A DNA stretch of 64,000 bases from a virus. Position numbers and translations under genes: made by a program. Location: positions 1-64,000 of the IMG/VR virus record IMGVR_UViG_3300032236_000443; one strand, written 5' to 3'. The notes under the pieces are model-generated. The model was not told the origin of the DNA, ran no database searches, and saw only the letters and a list, made by a program, of their open reading frames with translations. Shown piece after piece: positions 26,170-34,415 of this stretch. Within the stretch, counting starts at the first letter, position 1; the number at the start of each line of letters is the position of its first letter.

Positions 26170-27693
26170 TTAGGCGATAGTCTTTTGACTAAGGTCAATT
26201 ACGATGAACTCTGCAGGGTACTGTAGAGCGACACCGACTTGGATGTGTACTTCACCGTTTGCAATTGATTGGGCGGTGTTGTTAGTTCCATCGCACAAGA
26301 TGAAGTATGCCTGTGCTGGTGTAGCACCACGAAGGCCGCCTTGGTTCTTGTACTCATTGAGGAAGATGTTGATAGCAGTGCGGAGTTTTGCCCACAATAC
26401 TTCATCATTGTTCTCAAAGATTGCAAATTGCGATAGGTTCTTGAGTTGCTTGCGGATGTAGATAAGTGAACGACGCATGTTGACATACTTGTTCGCTGTA
26501 CCATCTTGAAGCAATGTACGGGCACCCATAACAGCAAGTCCTGCACCAGGAATCTGGCGAAGTGGGTTTACTGGAGCGCTACCTGAGTTCATCGCATCAA
26601 GTTCTGCAGATGTGAATGACTTCTCGATAGCAACGATGCCTGCAACAGTTGTTCCAATACCTGCTGGAGCCTTGAATACACCACGAGTTGTATCAGTGTG
26701 TAGGTAAAGACCAGCGACTGCACCAGAAGGTCCAATCAAACGGGTAGCACCTGTTCCACGACCGATTGGGTCTGAGATGTATGTCCATGGGTAGTAAACA
26801 GCCGCATAACTGGTGTCTTGGAGAGAACCAGCGTATGTGATTGCTTGTGCTGAAGTCTGCGCCTTTGCTGTTTCAACAATGACAAAGCCATTGTTTGTTT
26901 CAGCCCATGCAGTTGCAGCGTTGTAGACATCAACTGTGTGTGATGCTAGAGACTGTACTGCTGGGAGGAATAGGACTAGAGGACGGTCAAGAGAAGAGAA
27001 GTCTTCGAAGACGGAAACTGAACCACCCTTGTAGAGTGTGTAGTCTGTGTAGACAACTGCTGAACCGTTTCCACTATTGACAACAGTTCCGTGCATTGTT
27101 AGTGGATATGGGTTAGTCATTACTGGGACACCAGAAGCACTGAGGCTTACGATGATGTTAGGTGACACTGTGTTGATTACAGTCTCTGCAAAGTCGCTAG
27201 AGGTTGAATCGTCAAATACGACGTTCTCATAGCGCTCAAGAAGAATGTCATCTGAGATGTCGTTGAGAACGCCTGATTCCTTGTAGACACTTACGGTGTA
27301 AGTGCTAGAAACAGTGCCAGCAGAAAGAACAATACGAAGAAGAGTTCCGTCTGAACCTGCGTTCTTAGCGGTGAAGCGTGCAACAACGGCTGAGCCAGCA
27401 GTTACTGCTTCAACGTATGCCTGAGATGCATCAGCAGCAAGAAGACGCTTTACGTAAAGTTCACGTCCACCGTTGTTGAAGTATGCTGCAACTTGGAAGG
27501 TTGCTGGGTAGGCAGCGTTGTAGCCACCAAAATACTTGGTAAATTCGTACCAAGATTGTACAAGCGTTACTGATTCTGGTCCTTGTGCAAAAGGTGCAAC
27601 AACGGCTCCAGCAGCATTTGCCGTTACTCCACTTGGGAGTGTTGGCGGAAGTAGGCGTTCACTGATGTAAATACCTGGGCGACCATAGGCCAT
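26170..27693 (-). CDS. Contractile tail sheath protein
   Basis: 507 aa. It opens MAYGRPGIYISERLLPPTLP and has EFTKYFGGYN with NNGGRELYVKR, the conserved sheath N-terminal domain. The C-terminus contains the sheath fold with MGARTLLQDGTANKYVNMRR, SLIYIRKQLKN and the final PAEFIVIDLSQ. It surrounds the tube and contracts on infection, which defines the phage as a myovirus. Confidence 0.95.
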   Translation of the reverse strand: MAYGRPGIYISERLLPPTLPSGVTANAAGAVVAPFAQGPESVTLVQSWYEFTKYFGGYNAAYPATFQVAAYFNNGGRELYVKRLLAADASQAYVEAVTAGSAVVARFTAKNAGSDGTLLRIVLSAGTVSSTYTVSVYKESGVLNDISDDILLERYENVVFDDSTSSDFAETVINTVSPNIIVSLSASGVPVMTNPYPLTMHGTVVNSGNGSAVVYTDYTLYKGGSVSVFEDFSSLDRPLVLFLPAVQSLASHTVDVYNAATAWAETNNGFVIVETAKAQTSAQAITYAGSLQDTSYAAVYYPWTYISDPIGRGTGATRLIGPSGAVAGLYLHTDTTRGVFKAPAGIGTTVAGIVAIEKSFTSAELDAMNSGSAPVNPLRQIPGAGLAVMGARTLLQDGTANKYVNMRRSLIYIRKQLKNLSQFAIFENNDEVLWAKLRTAINIFLNEYKNQGGLRGATPAQAYFILCDGTNNTAQSIANGEVHIQVGVALQYPAEFIVIDLSQKTIA

Positions 27694-27728
27694 GATTTCT
27701 CCTAACTAGTTATTGGATGGGTTTCGTG

Positions 27729-28418
27729 TTATTCCGAGATGGTGAACGATTCAATAGCAGTGTAAGGATGGTTAGTCTGCCCTGGAGCAGCAACACCTTC
27801 AGTGCCTGTAACAGATATTTGCAACGCCTTGTATACTTGGTTGTAGAGTTGTGGCACAATCTCGGATGAGACTCGTACCGTAAAAGCATTTACGAATAAA
27901 CGCTTTCCTTGCTCTGTCACGTCTCTCTTGGAGATATCTAGGATATCTAAGCGACGAACAGTTCCATCATCGGGTTCAAGAATGCCGAACCGAAGAGGAA
28001 GTCTTGTATGCATTAACTGCGCCAAAATCTCACGGTCATGACGTGGTTGGCGAGAGTATGTAGTTATCTGGTAATCAATGTTTACTGGGATAGGCCAATT
28101 GATTTCCCAGTTGTTGAGTGCTGGGTCATAGGTAACTCCCTGTGTACCGTCAGAAGGAGCAACCATGAACTCTGGGTCTGGCAGGTAGTTAGGCTTAACC
28201 TTGCCACGCATAGAGCGTGAGAAATCTTCTGCAATGTCAATCATGTCAATAACGATGTATGGATATGACTGGTTACGTGGTTCCTGGTCAGGTTGTCCAA
28301 ACCAAACATCAACGTTGCGTTGAGCGTTTCCGCCCTCGTCAATCGTCTTTTGGTCAGTTACCTTCATGCCCTTAAGAAGGTCACGAAGAGCCTTATCTTC
28401 AGAAAGAATGAATGTCAT
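27729..28418 (-). CDS. Tail terminator / neck protein
   Basis: 229 aa, located directly upstream of the sheath. The pattern SYPYIVIDMIDIAEDFSRSM, then INWPIPVNIDYQITTYSRQPRHDREILAQL and LFVNAFTVRVSSEIVPQL, fits tail-terminator/gp15-like neck proteins that cap the tail and join it to the head. The start overlaps the HK97-gp10-like stop as ATGA. Assignment is from order plus fold-like pattern. Confidence 0.65.
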   Translation of the reverse strand: MTFILSEDKALRDLLKGMKVTDQKTIDEGGNAQRNVDVWFGQPDQEPRNQSYPYIVIDMIDIAEDFSRSMRGKVKPNYLPDPEFMVAPSDGTQGVTYDPALNNWEINWPIPVNIDYQITTYSRQPRHDREILAQLMHTRLPLRFGILEPDDGTVRRLDILDISKRDVTEQGKRLFVNAFTVRVSSEIVPQLYNQVYKALQISVTGTEGVAAPGQTNHPYTAIESFTISE

Positions 28419-28732
28419 AGGTTACCCAACATCTTGGACATACGTCCTACTAGGAACTTGTCTGCTTCTTGGGTACGGTTGATAGACCGACGAACTGCAG
28501 CGGTAGGGCGTTGTGATGGGGTGCCGTACTCTAGGTCCATAGCCTCAGACTTATGTGAGTCATGGATGTGCGCTTGGAAGCCATCTTTTCCATACGATAC
28601 ATGGAGGTTGCTAGCAACGTGTGAAGGCCATCCGCTAGCGTGGGCTTCGTTCTGAAGATGTGCTGACATCATGTGGCTAGTCTCATGACTTGCTTTAGTC
28701 AGTGCGCTCTTAAAAGCATGGATTTCTTTCAT
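28415..28732 (-). CDS. HK97 gp10-like head-tail connector
   Basis: 105 aa, His-rich helix at the N-terminus. The LEYGTPSQRPTAAVRRSIN motif is the hallmark of HK97 gp10-family connector/tail-component proteins (E-x-G-T...P...R). No Shine-Dalgarno precedes its ATG; instead a 12-codon leader frame with a good ribosome site ends in the overlapping ATGA, implying translational coupling. Confidence 0.7.
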   Translation of the reverse strand: MKEIHAFKSALTKASHETSHMMSAHLQNEAHASGWPSHVASNLHVSYGKDGFQAHIHDSHKSEAMDLEYGTPSQRPTAAVRRSINRTQEADKFLVGRMSKMLGNL

Positions 28733-28767
28733 ACGGTAGCCACCATTTGGGTAGGCATAAGCAGCAT
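28729..28767 (-). CDS. 12-aa leader mini-ORF coupled to connector gene
   Basis: ATG at 28767 preceded by AAAAGGGG at good spacing encodes MLLMPTQMVATV and stops at a TGA overlapping the start of the downstream connector gene. The downstream ATG lacks its own ribosome site, so this may serve only to deliver ribosomes. No evidence of a functional peptide. Confidence 0.35.
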   Translation of the reverse strand: MLLMPTQMVATV

Positions 28768-28849
28768 GATAAATCCCCTTTTAAAGCGCAAGTAGTTGGG
28801 ACTACACAGAGGTCGCACGACGTTCTGATACTGCAATGATAAAGAAGAA

Positions 28850-28867
28850 AGGCCCCTTTCGGGGCCT
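28850..28867 (-). terminator. Rho-independent-type terminator
   Basis: A perfect 7-bp GC stem (AGGCCCC/GGGGCCT) closed by a GAAA tetraloop in the minus-strand RNA, followed by UUUCUUCUUU. It lies right after the Lys-rich gene at 28873-29082, between the basic-protein cluster and the neck-sheath operon, so the tail genes may have a separate promoter in the 80 bases that follow; none was clear. Confidence 0.8.
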
Positions 28868-28872
28868 AACTC

Positions 28873-29082
28873 TTACTTCTTTTTCTTTTCTTTCTTGTCT
28901 TCCTTCTTATCGGAAGCCTTAATCTTCTTTACAATCTTCTTATCCATCTTTGCATCGTCTTCTTGAGACTTAGGCTTACGATGCTTCTTGTCCATCTTCT
29001 TAAACTTTGCCATCTCGTCTTTATCAAGACCCTTGGTTGTCTTAGCGTCTTGCTTCTTGTCTGACTTCTCTGTGTACTTCAT
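28873..29082 (-). CDS. Lysine-rich small basic protein
   Basis: 69 aa, extremely basic. The sequence is MKYTEKSDKKQDAKTTKGLD and continues with KK-rich repeats to EDKKEKKKK, with no hydrophobic core, so it is likely disordered and nucleic-acid binding. The AAGGAG site upstream is strong. It is the last of a run of small basic genes between two connectors and may be packaged with DNA. Function not known. Confidence 0.7.
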   Translation of the reverse strand: MKYTEKSDKKQDAKTTKGLDKDEMAKFKKMDKKHRKPKSQEDDAKMDKKIVKKIKASDKKEDKKEKKKK

Positions 29083-29090
29083 GGGTCTCC

Positions 29091-30071
29091 TTAGATTGCT
29101 TGGATGTTTGGCTTGTTGCCAGGGGTGAATGGGGCGTTTTGAATCTTTGGAGCCTGAGCACCAGGGCCAGTTTCAAATGGCATTTGAGAAATCTTTGAGT
29201 TGAAGTTAGCAGCAGGAGCACGGTTAGGAACTGAAGGAGCAGATGACTTGCCCATTCCTGAGACCATGCTTCCGATAGAACCAATTGCACCAACGCCAGC
29301 GCCGCCAGCAGGCTTTGGAGTATTAATCTTCATCTGTTGGTTAGAAGGAGCCGCAGGTGCTGCTGAAGCACCAGGCATGTTTACCTTTGTTCCAGACCAA
29401 ATCATGTTGCCGTTGTTGTACTTTGAACCAGGAGCGGTGAAGGCTGGGTTTGCCTTACGAAGAGCATCAACAGTTGTGTTGTTTGCACTAGCAATACCAG
29501 AAAGAGTATCGCCTTTCTTGACGGTGTAAGCGCCACCAGCAGCGGGAGTAGTCGCCGCTTTAGGAGCAGCAGGAGACGTAGGAGTAGAAGGTTTAGCGCT
29601 ACGGTCACGGAATAGGCCATTGATACCGCCAGCAATTCCACCTACAGCACCTGCAATAGGACCAGCCCATCCAAAGTTCTTCATTGCACTCTTAGCGCCT
29701 GACTCTGCACCTTGAATAATGTTACGACCAGCAGGTGAAGCAGCAGCACCACGAAGAGCGCCTGCAGCACCGCCAACAGCCTCTGGAAGTCCACCAGTTG
29801 CAATTGAACCAATTGGTCCAAATGTTTTTGCAGCACTCTTGACGCCTGATGCAGCACCCTTTACGCCACCTGTTGCAATGTTACCTACGTTGCGCTCTGC
29901 AGTGCGAACTGCAGGAAGAGATTGTGCAGCACCAGCAGCACCGCCAGCGATAGCGCCAGGAACACCAGCAGCAATACCGCCAAGTGCAGCACCACGTGTT
30001 GCGTTAAGTGCTACGCCAGAGCCTGCAGGCTTTGCTGCACCAGAAAATTGATTTGGATTTAAAGCCGCCAT
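29091..30071 (-). CDS. Ala/Gly-rich LysM protein
   Basis: 326 aa. Residues about 20-165 are Ala/Gly-rich with small-residue hydrophobic stretches (GAALGGIAAGVPGAIAGGAA) like membrane-active or virion-internal proteins. A LysM domain follows at about 180-232 (YTVKKGDTLSGIASANNTTV ... IWSGTKVNMP), which binds peptidoglycan. The C-terminus is Pro/Asn-rich. It could be an ejected or surface protein that contacts the cell wall. The N-terminal NPNQFS motif recurs in the protein at 58245. Confidence 0.7.
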   Translation of the reverse strand: MAALNPNQFSGAAKPAGSGVALNATRGAALGGIAAGVPGAIAGGAAGAAQSLPAVRTAERNVGNIATGGVKGAASGVKSAAKTFGPIGSIATGGLPEAVGGAAGALRGAAASPAGRNIIQGAESGAKSAMKNFGWAGPIAGAVGGIAGGINGLFRDRSAKPSTPTSPAAPKAATTPAAGGAYTVKKGDTLSGIASANNTTVDALRKANPAFTAPGSKYNNGNMIWSGTKVNMPGASAAPAAPSNQQMKINTPKPAGGAGVGAIGSIGSMVSGMGKSSAPSVPNRAPAANFNSKISQMPFETGPGAQAPKIQNAPFTPGNKPNIQAI

Positions 30072-30106
30072 TATTTGTTACCTGCTTTCTTGGCACCCTT
30101 ACAGGT

Positions 30107-30355
30107 TTACTTACCTGTTGTTCGGTGATACTTCTGGACTGCCTTCACACCCTGTTGGACGTTCTTGGCTCCAGCCTTTTTGGATAGGTTAATTTTGTCA
30201 AACTTGCCGCCATTACGCTTGGTATGGTCAACAATAATTTCGCCCTTTTTATCCTTGTACACCTTATGAGTTTCACGAGCAGGGGAGCCAGGAACCTTGA
30301 TTGCCAAGGTCACTGGCTTCTCTGACTTAACAGGTTTTGCGGGTTTTGCTGGCAT
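30107..30355 (-). CDS. Small basic protein
   Basis: 82 aa, basic. It begins MPAKPAKPVKSEKPVTLAIK and has a central beta-like VYKDKKGEIIVDH followed by KKAGAKNVQQGVKAVQKYH. No family recognised. It belongs to the run of small basic genes between the LysM protein and the acidic protein; the start lies 3 bases after the previous stop. Confidence 0.65.
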   Translation of the reverse strand: MPAKPAKPVKSEKPVTLAIKVPGSPARETHKVYKDKKGEIIVDHTKRNGGKFDKINLSKKAGAKNVQQGVKAVQKYHRTTGK

Positions 30356-30358
30356 TTA

Positions 30359-30529
30359 TTATTTCTTCTTTGCCTTAAGAGCCTTGAAGTCGTCACCCGT
30401 AATTTTGTTCTTTGGGTTAGCAGCACCAGCAATTTTCTTTTGCTTTGGTGATAGACCCTTTGCTGAAGACTTACCCTTGCCGTAGCCAGGTTCGCCCTTC
30501 TTCTTTCCACATCCACACTTAACGCACAC
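30359..30529 (-). CDS. 56-aa basic protein with CxxCxC motif
   Basis: GTG start at 30529, 6 bases after AAGGAG that is formed by the previous gene's stop region (TAAGGAG). 56 codons: MCVKCGCGKKKGEPGYGKGK, then a Lys-rich stretch ending FKALKAKKK. The three close cysteines may bind metal. Function unknown; it belongs to the basic cluster. Confidence 0.65.
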   Translation of the reverse strand: MCVKCGCGKKKGEPGYGKGKSSAKGLSPKQKKIAGAANPKNKITGDDFKALKAKKK

Positions 30530-30539
30530 AGTTATCTCC

Positions 30540-30701
30540 TTACTTTTGCTTTGAAGCCCACATGTTATCCACTAGGTTGGGATAAGGGCGTCCTGCTTTT
30601 TCTGCTCTTGCTTTTGCTGCAGCCTTCTGTCCTGGAGACATTGGCGTTGATTTCTTACTTGGACTTTTCTTTTTCCAAGGAGGAGTGGTTGCTTTTGCCA
30701 T
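30540..30701 (-). CDS. 53-aa basic protein
   Basis: ATG at 30701 overlaps the upstream TAA region (TAAATG). 53 codons: MAKATTPPWKKKSPSKKSTP, MSPGQKAAAKARAEKAGRPY then PNLVDNMWASKQK. The PGQKAAAKARA...AGRPYPNLVDN pattern is common to small phage proteins near head genes. Unknown function; likely disordered and basic. Confidence 0.65.
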   Translation of the reverse strand: MAKATTPPWKKKSPSKKSTPMSPGQKAAAKARAEKAGRPYPNLVDNMWASKQK

Positions 30702-30899
30702 TTACTTCTTCTTTACCTTCTTAGCAGCATCTTTCTTACGCTGCTCAGAGAGTGCGATAGCAGTTGCTTGACTCTTATTCTTTACGATGGGACCAGTTTT
30801 TGAGCCAGAGTGCAAAGTTCCAGATTTGTATTCTTTGATTACTTTCTCTACTTTGCCGTGACCTTTTACAGGGGTCTTACTCTTCGCTATCTTCTTCAT
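30702..30899 (-). CDS. DUF6496-like small basic protein
   Basis: 65 aa from the ATG at 30899, which lies inside the last codons of the acidic gene (23-base overlap in another frame). The core KVEKVIKEYKSGTLHSGSKT then KNKSQATAIALSEQ matches the DUF6496 pattern (VMHE-x-K-x-G-x-L-x-SG ... KQAIAIALSE), widespread in phages and bacteria with unknown role. A longer in-frame start at 30959 is unlikely because it lies deep in the acidic gene. Confidence 0.7.
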   Translation of the reverse strand: MKKIAKSKTPVKGHGKVEKVIKEYKSGTLHSGSKTGPIVKNKSQATAIALSEQRKKDAAKKVKKK

Positions 30900-31080
30900 C
30901 GTCTTCTTCCTCGTCTTCTTCCTCGTCTTCTTCGTCGAGTGCGTCCTCGTCGAAGTCATCCAAGTCTACATCTTCTTCATCAAACAAATCTTCGTCTAGT
31001 TCTGGTTCGAAGTCAGTATCAACATCTTCTACTGGTGCATCAACTGTTGTGTCTTCTACTGTTGTTGTTTCTTCTGTCAT
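30877..31080 (-). CDS. Extremely acidic Asp/Glu protein
   Basis: 67 aa from the ATG at 31080, behind AAGGAG. After a Thr/Val-rich start (MTEETTTVEDTTVDAPVEDV) nearly every residue is Asp or Glu (DEEDEEEDEEEDDEEDSEE at the end). It must be disordered and strongly negative. It sits at the head of five small basic genes, and its end overlaps the first of them, suggesting a functional pairing such as a DNA mimic or a chaperone for the basic proteins. Confidence 0.65.
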   Translation of the reverse strand: MTEETTTVEDTTVDAPVEDVDTDFEPELDEDLFDEEDVDLDDFDEDALDEEDEEEDEEEDDEEDSEE

Positions 31081-31090
31081 TGCTGTCTCC

Positions 31091-31624
31091 TTAGTTTGCA
31101 TATTGCTGGAATTGAGGGTCATTTACAAGTTCTTCGCCATTCAACTGGTTGCAGTCAAGTGTGACTACAGCGTAGTTGTTTGCATACCGTCCACGAGGTA
31201 GGACTCGTGTAGGAACGAAGACTTCGCCCTGAAATACTACACGGTCTTTGATGTGTAGGTTAGGGTCAGTGAGTAGTGCTGGTAAAAGTCTTTCAGCGTC
31301 CGCCACAGAAATTACTAGGCGCAAAGTATCGGTGGTGTAGTAGCCACGTTCGTTCATGATGTTGGTACCACGAAGTTGCTGAGCCATAATGACTGGCACT
31401 TCAAAGGCGTTCTTCCAACGACGTCCCTTACCAGGAGTCTGGCTAGATACATCATAGGTGTCGTCGTAGACATCAGTAGCATGGGTAGCCATGTAGTCAG
31501 CATCCCATACCCACCAGTCAACGATAGAACCTACTGGGTCACGAAGTTCGTCAACGACGCCTTCGTTAATGGATTTATTTTCAAAATCTATCTTGAAACG
31601 ACCTTGGACTTTAGTTCCACGCAT
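31091..31624 (-). CDS. Head-tail connector (stopper-like)
   Basis: 177 aa: MRGTKVQGRFKIDFENKSIN, then EVPVIMAQQLRGTNIMNERG, YYTTDTLRLVISVADAERLL and DRVVFQGEVFVPTRVLPRGR. A beta-rich protein with the strand and loop arrangement of head-closure/stopper proteins. Its place between the adhesin island and the gp10/terminator genes supports a neck role, but no family was identified with certainty. Confidence 0.55.
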   Translation of the reverse strand: MRGTKVQGRFKIDFENKSINEGVVDELRDPVGSIVDWWVWDADYMATHATDVYDDTYDVSSQTPGKGRRWKNAFEVPVIMAQQLRGTNIMNERGYYTTDTLRLVISVADAERLLPALLTDPNLHIKDRVVFQGEVFVPTRVLPRGRYANNYAVVTLDCNQLNGEELVNDPQFQQYAN

Positions 31625-31632
31625 ATCGTCTC

Positions 31633-33045
31633 CTAACTTAAGGTAAAGGAGTCAGTAAGTGGGTAACGAACCATGATAATTCCAGAACCGCCTGTTCCGC
31701 CATAGCCGTTTGCATTTCCAGCGCTAACATAACTGCAACCTGAACCTCCTCCACCAGTATTTGGAAGCCCTGCCCCCAGGATTACTGAGGTGTAAGGAAG
31801 AATGTTAGGTTGGTTGTATCCCCCAATAATTCCAGAGGTACCTCCGCCGCCAGCGCCACCTAAACCGTTGGTTACGTAACCGCCACCGCCACCACCGCCT
31901 GCGTAGTAGTAGTGTCCTCCAACATATTGACCAGTACCTGTAGCAGCACCAAAGGCATCGTAGTAAAGACCTGCACCACCCGCAGCGCCTGTTGCTGTAG
32001 AAGCACTACCAGCAGCAGCGCCCGCACCACCACCACCACCAGCACCACGGTTAGCGGCAACTCCACCAGTTCCCGAAGAACCGTTGTTACCTTGACCGTT
32101 AGTTCCTGTACCTCCAGAGTAAACAGAGTTATCTCCACCGCCACCACCGCCAGAGCCGCCATTACCTCCGTTAGCGGTTCCTGCTCCATAACCACCACCA
32201 GTGGGTGCAGTTAATGAACCAAATTGCGATGAACCACCTTGAGCACCTGGGCTGTTAAAAGCGGTGCCACCTGCGCCACCTCCTCCAATAGTTACAGTGT
32301 AAGAAGTACCAGCAGTTAAATTCTGGCTAGTAAAGTAAGAGAGACCCCCAGCACCCCCTCCTCCTCCTTGAGTTGCAGCACCATTTTGACCGCCACCACC
32401 ACCGCCGCCTGATACTACTAAAATGTCTGCCGTTAATCCTTGGCTAGGTACAAAAGCATCTGATGCACTAAATACATGGTAAGCATAACCGCCAGAGTAG
32501 TAACACGCTCCTCCAGTACCTTTAAAACCAGAGCCGATACCGTAAAGAGTAAAAGTAGAGTTAGCAAAAAAAGTGCTTCCAGTACCTGATTGTATTGTTA
32601 TCTGTGTAATAGGCGCTGTAATTGTAGATAATCCTGCAATCATAATTTGGTTTGCACTTGCAGAGTTATTTTCTCCAACACTTTGTGCTCCCCAACATTT
32701 TGCTTGACTTCCAGTGTAGTTAGGAATGTAAATTTCGCTATTTCCAAAAGTGTTTGCAGTTGCGTTTGGTCCAGCAGAGTTTCCAGCAAAACCATAAGTA
32801 GGGGAGTAACCACCAGTAGAGTAGTTTACTGCAGAACCTGTTCCATACAAATATTTATGAGAATAGACTCCAGTAGTACCGTTAAACGCTAACACAATGT
32901 CATCTCCTGCTTGACCTGTGTTATTACTTCTTGCGCTAAACTCAATCTTTAAATCAGTAAAATTTTGAGGAATGTTAGTGAATACAATAGAAGTAGCAGT
33001 TGTTGTTAATGAGAACGTTTGAATAGCAGAAAATGTTTTAGCCAT
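31633..33045 (-). CDS. Glycine-rich adhesin with NIPQ domain (copy 4)
   Basis: 470 aa. The N-terminal ~175 residues are the NIPQ domain (SIVFTNIPQNFTDLKI ... TLYGIGSG). A bridging YHVFSASDAFVPS...LTADILVVSGGGGGGGQ leads into about 250 residues of glycine-rich repeats, and the end is GGTGGSGIIMVRYP. This layout resembles glycine-rich receptor-binding proteins such as S16-type adhesins, where polyglycine helices pack into a sandwich. It is coupled to the next gene upstream by TAATG. Last gene of the second cassette copy. Confidence 0.75.
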   Translation of the reverse strand: MAKTFSAIQTFSLTTTATSIVFTNIPQNFTDLKIEFSARSNNTGQAGDDIVLAFNGTTGVYSHKYLYGTGSAVNYSTGGYSPTYGFAGNSAGPNATANTFGNSEIYIPNYTGSQAKCWGAQSVGENNSASANQIMIAGLSTITAPITQITIQSGTGSTFFANSTFTLYGIGSGFKGTGGACYYSGGYAYHVFSASDAFVPSQGLTADILVVSGGGGGGGQNGAATQGGGGGAGGLSYFTSQNLTAGTSYTVTIGGGGAGGTAFNSPGAQGGSSQFGSLTAPTGGGYGAGTANGGNGGSGGGGGGDNSVYSGGTGTNGQGNNGSSGTGGVAANRGAGGGGGAGAAAGSASTATGAAGGAGLYYDAFGAATGTGQYVGGHYYYAGGGGGGGYVTNGLGGAGGGGTSGIIGGYNQPNILPYTSVILGAGLPNTGGGGSGCSYVSAGNANGYGGTGGSGIIMVRYPLTDSFTLS

Positions 33046-34415
33046 TAGTTTGCATACCTCACAATAATAACTCCTGAACCGCCTGCGTAACCGATTAGGT
33101 GGTCTGATGTGACAGCGTTACCTCCGCCGCCACCGCCACCACCTGTGTTGGGAGTACCTGAAGAGCCACGAGACGAGCCTCCTCCGTTACCGCCACCGCC
33201 AGTGCCGCCAACACCACCGCTAGCACTTGAAGCGTAGCCACCGCCACCACCGCCACCTGCAATGTACCCATTAAAGCCAAGTTTAGTTGCGTACAACCAA
33301 CTGCTGTAAGTGTTTGAGCCAATACCGCCAGCACCGCCAGCAGTTAACCCTGTTCCGTTACTGCCGTTACCGCCAGCGCCACCGCCGCCAGCACCTGAAA
33401 GATAGGAACCATTAGAGCCAGTTGCACCTGTACCTCCAGATGAACCTTGACCTGAAGTAAAAGAGCCTCCAGAACCGCCACTGCCCCCATCAAAACCACC
33501 TGCACCGCCTCCGCCAGAGCCACCTGTTGAACCGCTCTTTACGGCTGCGGTAAGAGAGCCGCCGCCACCTCCGCCTACGGATGCGGTAAGAGCAGCAAAT
33601 TGTGAATTAACGCCATTATATCCACGTATGCTGTTGTCTCCAACAGAACTTGCTCCACCTGAACCTACTGTGCAAGTGTAAGAAGTGCCACTAGCAAGTG
33701 CTTGAGAAGTAAACGCTAAAAGTCCACCAGCACCACCTCCACCAGCCATGTTAGTTCCACCACCGCCACCGCCCGCAACAACGAGCACATCAGCAGTTAA
33801 AGCGGTTGCAGGAATAAACGCCCCTGTGCTCTTAAACGCATGGTAAGTGTATGTACCGTCAGTGCCAATAACGTCTCCACCGTAAGCCTTTGTGGGAACG
33901 ATAAACGTTGTATCAACGGCTTTAATCCCATAAATGCTTACGCTATCTCCTACTTTAAACCCGTCTGTGTTCTCAAAAATATTTATAGAAGTAATTGGGT
34001 TGTAACTTTTCCAAAGACCCGAACTAATTGTTTGATTTCCGCCTGTTGACATTTGAGTTGCCAATGCAGTTTTGTAAGTATTTGTACTGGAGTAGTTTAA
34101 AAGGTGCAGTTCGCACACTGCTCTTCCAGCGTTTACGTCTGAAGACGTTAGCATATAAAGACTTGCTACTGCTCCAGTTTTACCTGAACCTCCTGCAGAA
34201 CCATTTCCGTACAAAGATGTAGCAGAGTAGTTGCTTTGAGTGTCGCTATTGAACTGGACAAAAGCAGTTCTATCCCCATTACCTCCAGTTATGTTTCTGT
34301 ACAGATTTGTTTTAATAACTAAATCTGTATAATTTTGAGGTATGTTATTAAAAACAATAGATTTTGTGTTTACACCTAAAGTTTGACTAGCAATAAAAGT
34401 GTACGTAGATGCCAT
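33045..34415 (-). CDS. Glycine-rich adhesin with NIPQ domain (copy 3)
   Basis: 456 aa paralogue of the neighbouring gene: SIVFNNIPQNYTDLVI, SGLWKSYNPITSINIF, then SIYGIKAVDT, the bridging YHAFKSTGAFIPATALTADV and a long glycine-rich region ending GGSGVIIVRYAN. The conserved N- and C-termini with a variable glycine-rich middle suggest trimer assembly ends around a variable receptor-contact part. TAATG junctions on both sides. Confidence 0.75.
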   Translation of the reverse strand: MASTYTFIASQTLGVNTKSIVFNNIPQNYTDLVIKTNLYRNITGGNGDRTAFVQFNSDTQSNYSATSLYGNGSAGGSGKTGAVASLYMLTSSDVNAGRAVCELHLLNYSSTNTYKTALATQMSTGGNQTISSGLWKSYNPITSINIFENTDGFKVGDSVSIYGIKAVDTTFIVPTKAYGGDVIGTDGTYTYHAFKSTGAFIPATALTADVLVVAGGGGGGTNMAGGGGAGGLLAFTSQALASGTSYTCTVGSGGASSVGDNSIRGYNGVNSQFAALTASVGGGGGGSLTAAVKSGSTGGSGGGGAGGFDGGSGGSGGSFTSGQGSSGGTGATGSNGSYLSGAGGGGAGGNGSNGTGLTAGGAGGIGSNTYSSWLYATKLGFNGYIAGGGGGGGYASSASGGVGGTGGGGNGGGSSRGSSGTPNTGGGGGGGGNAVTSDHLIGYAGGSGVIIVRYAN

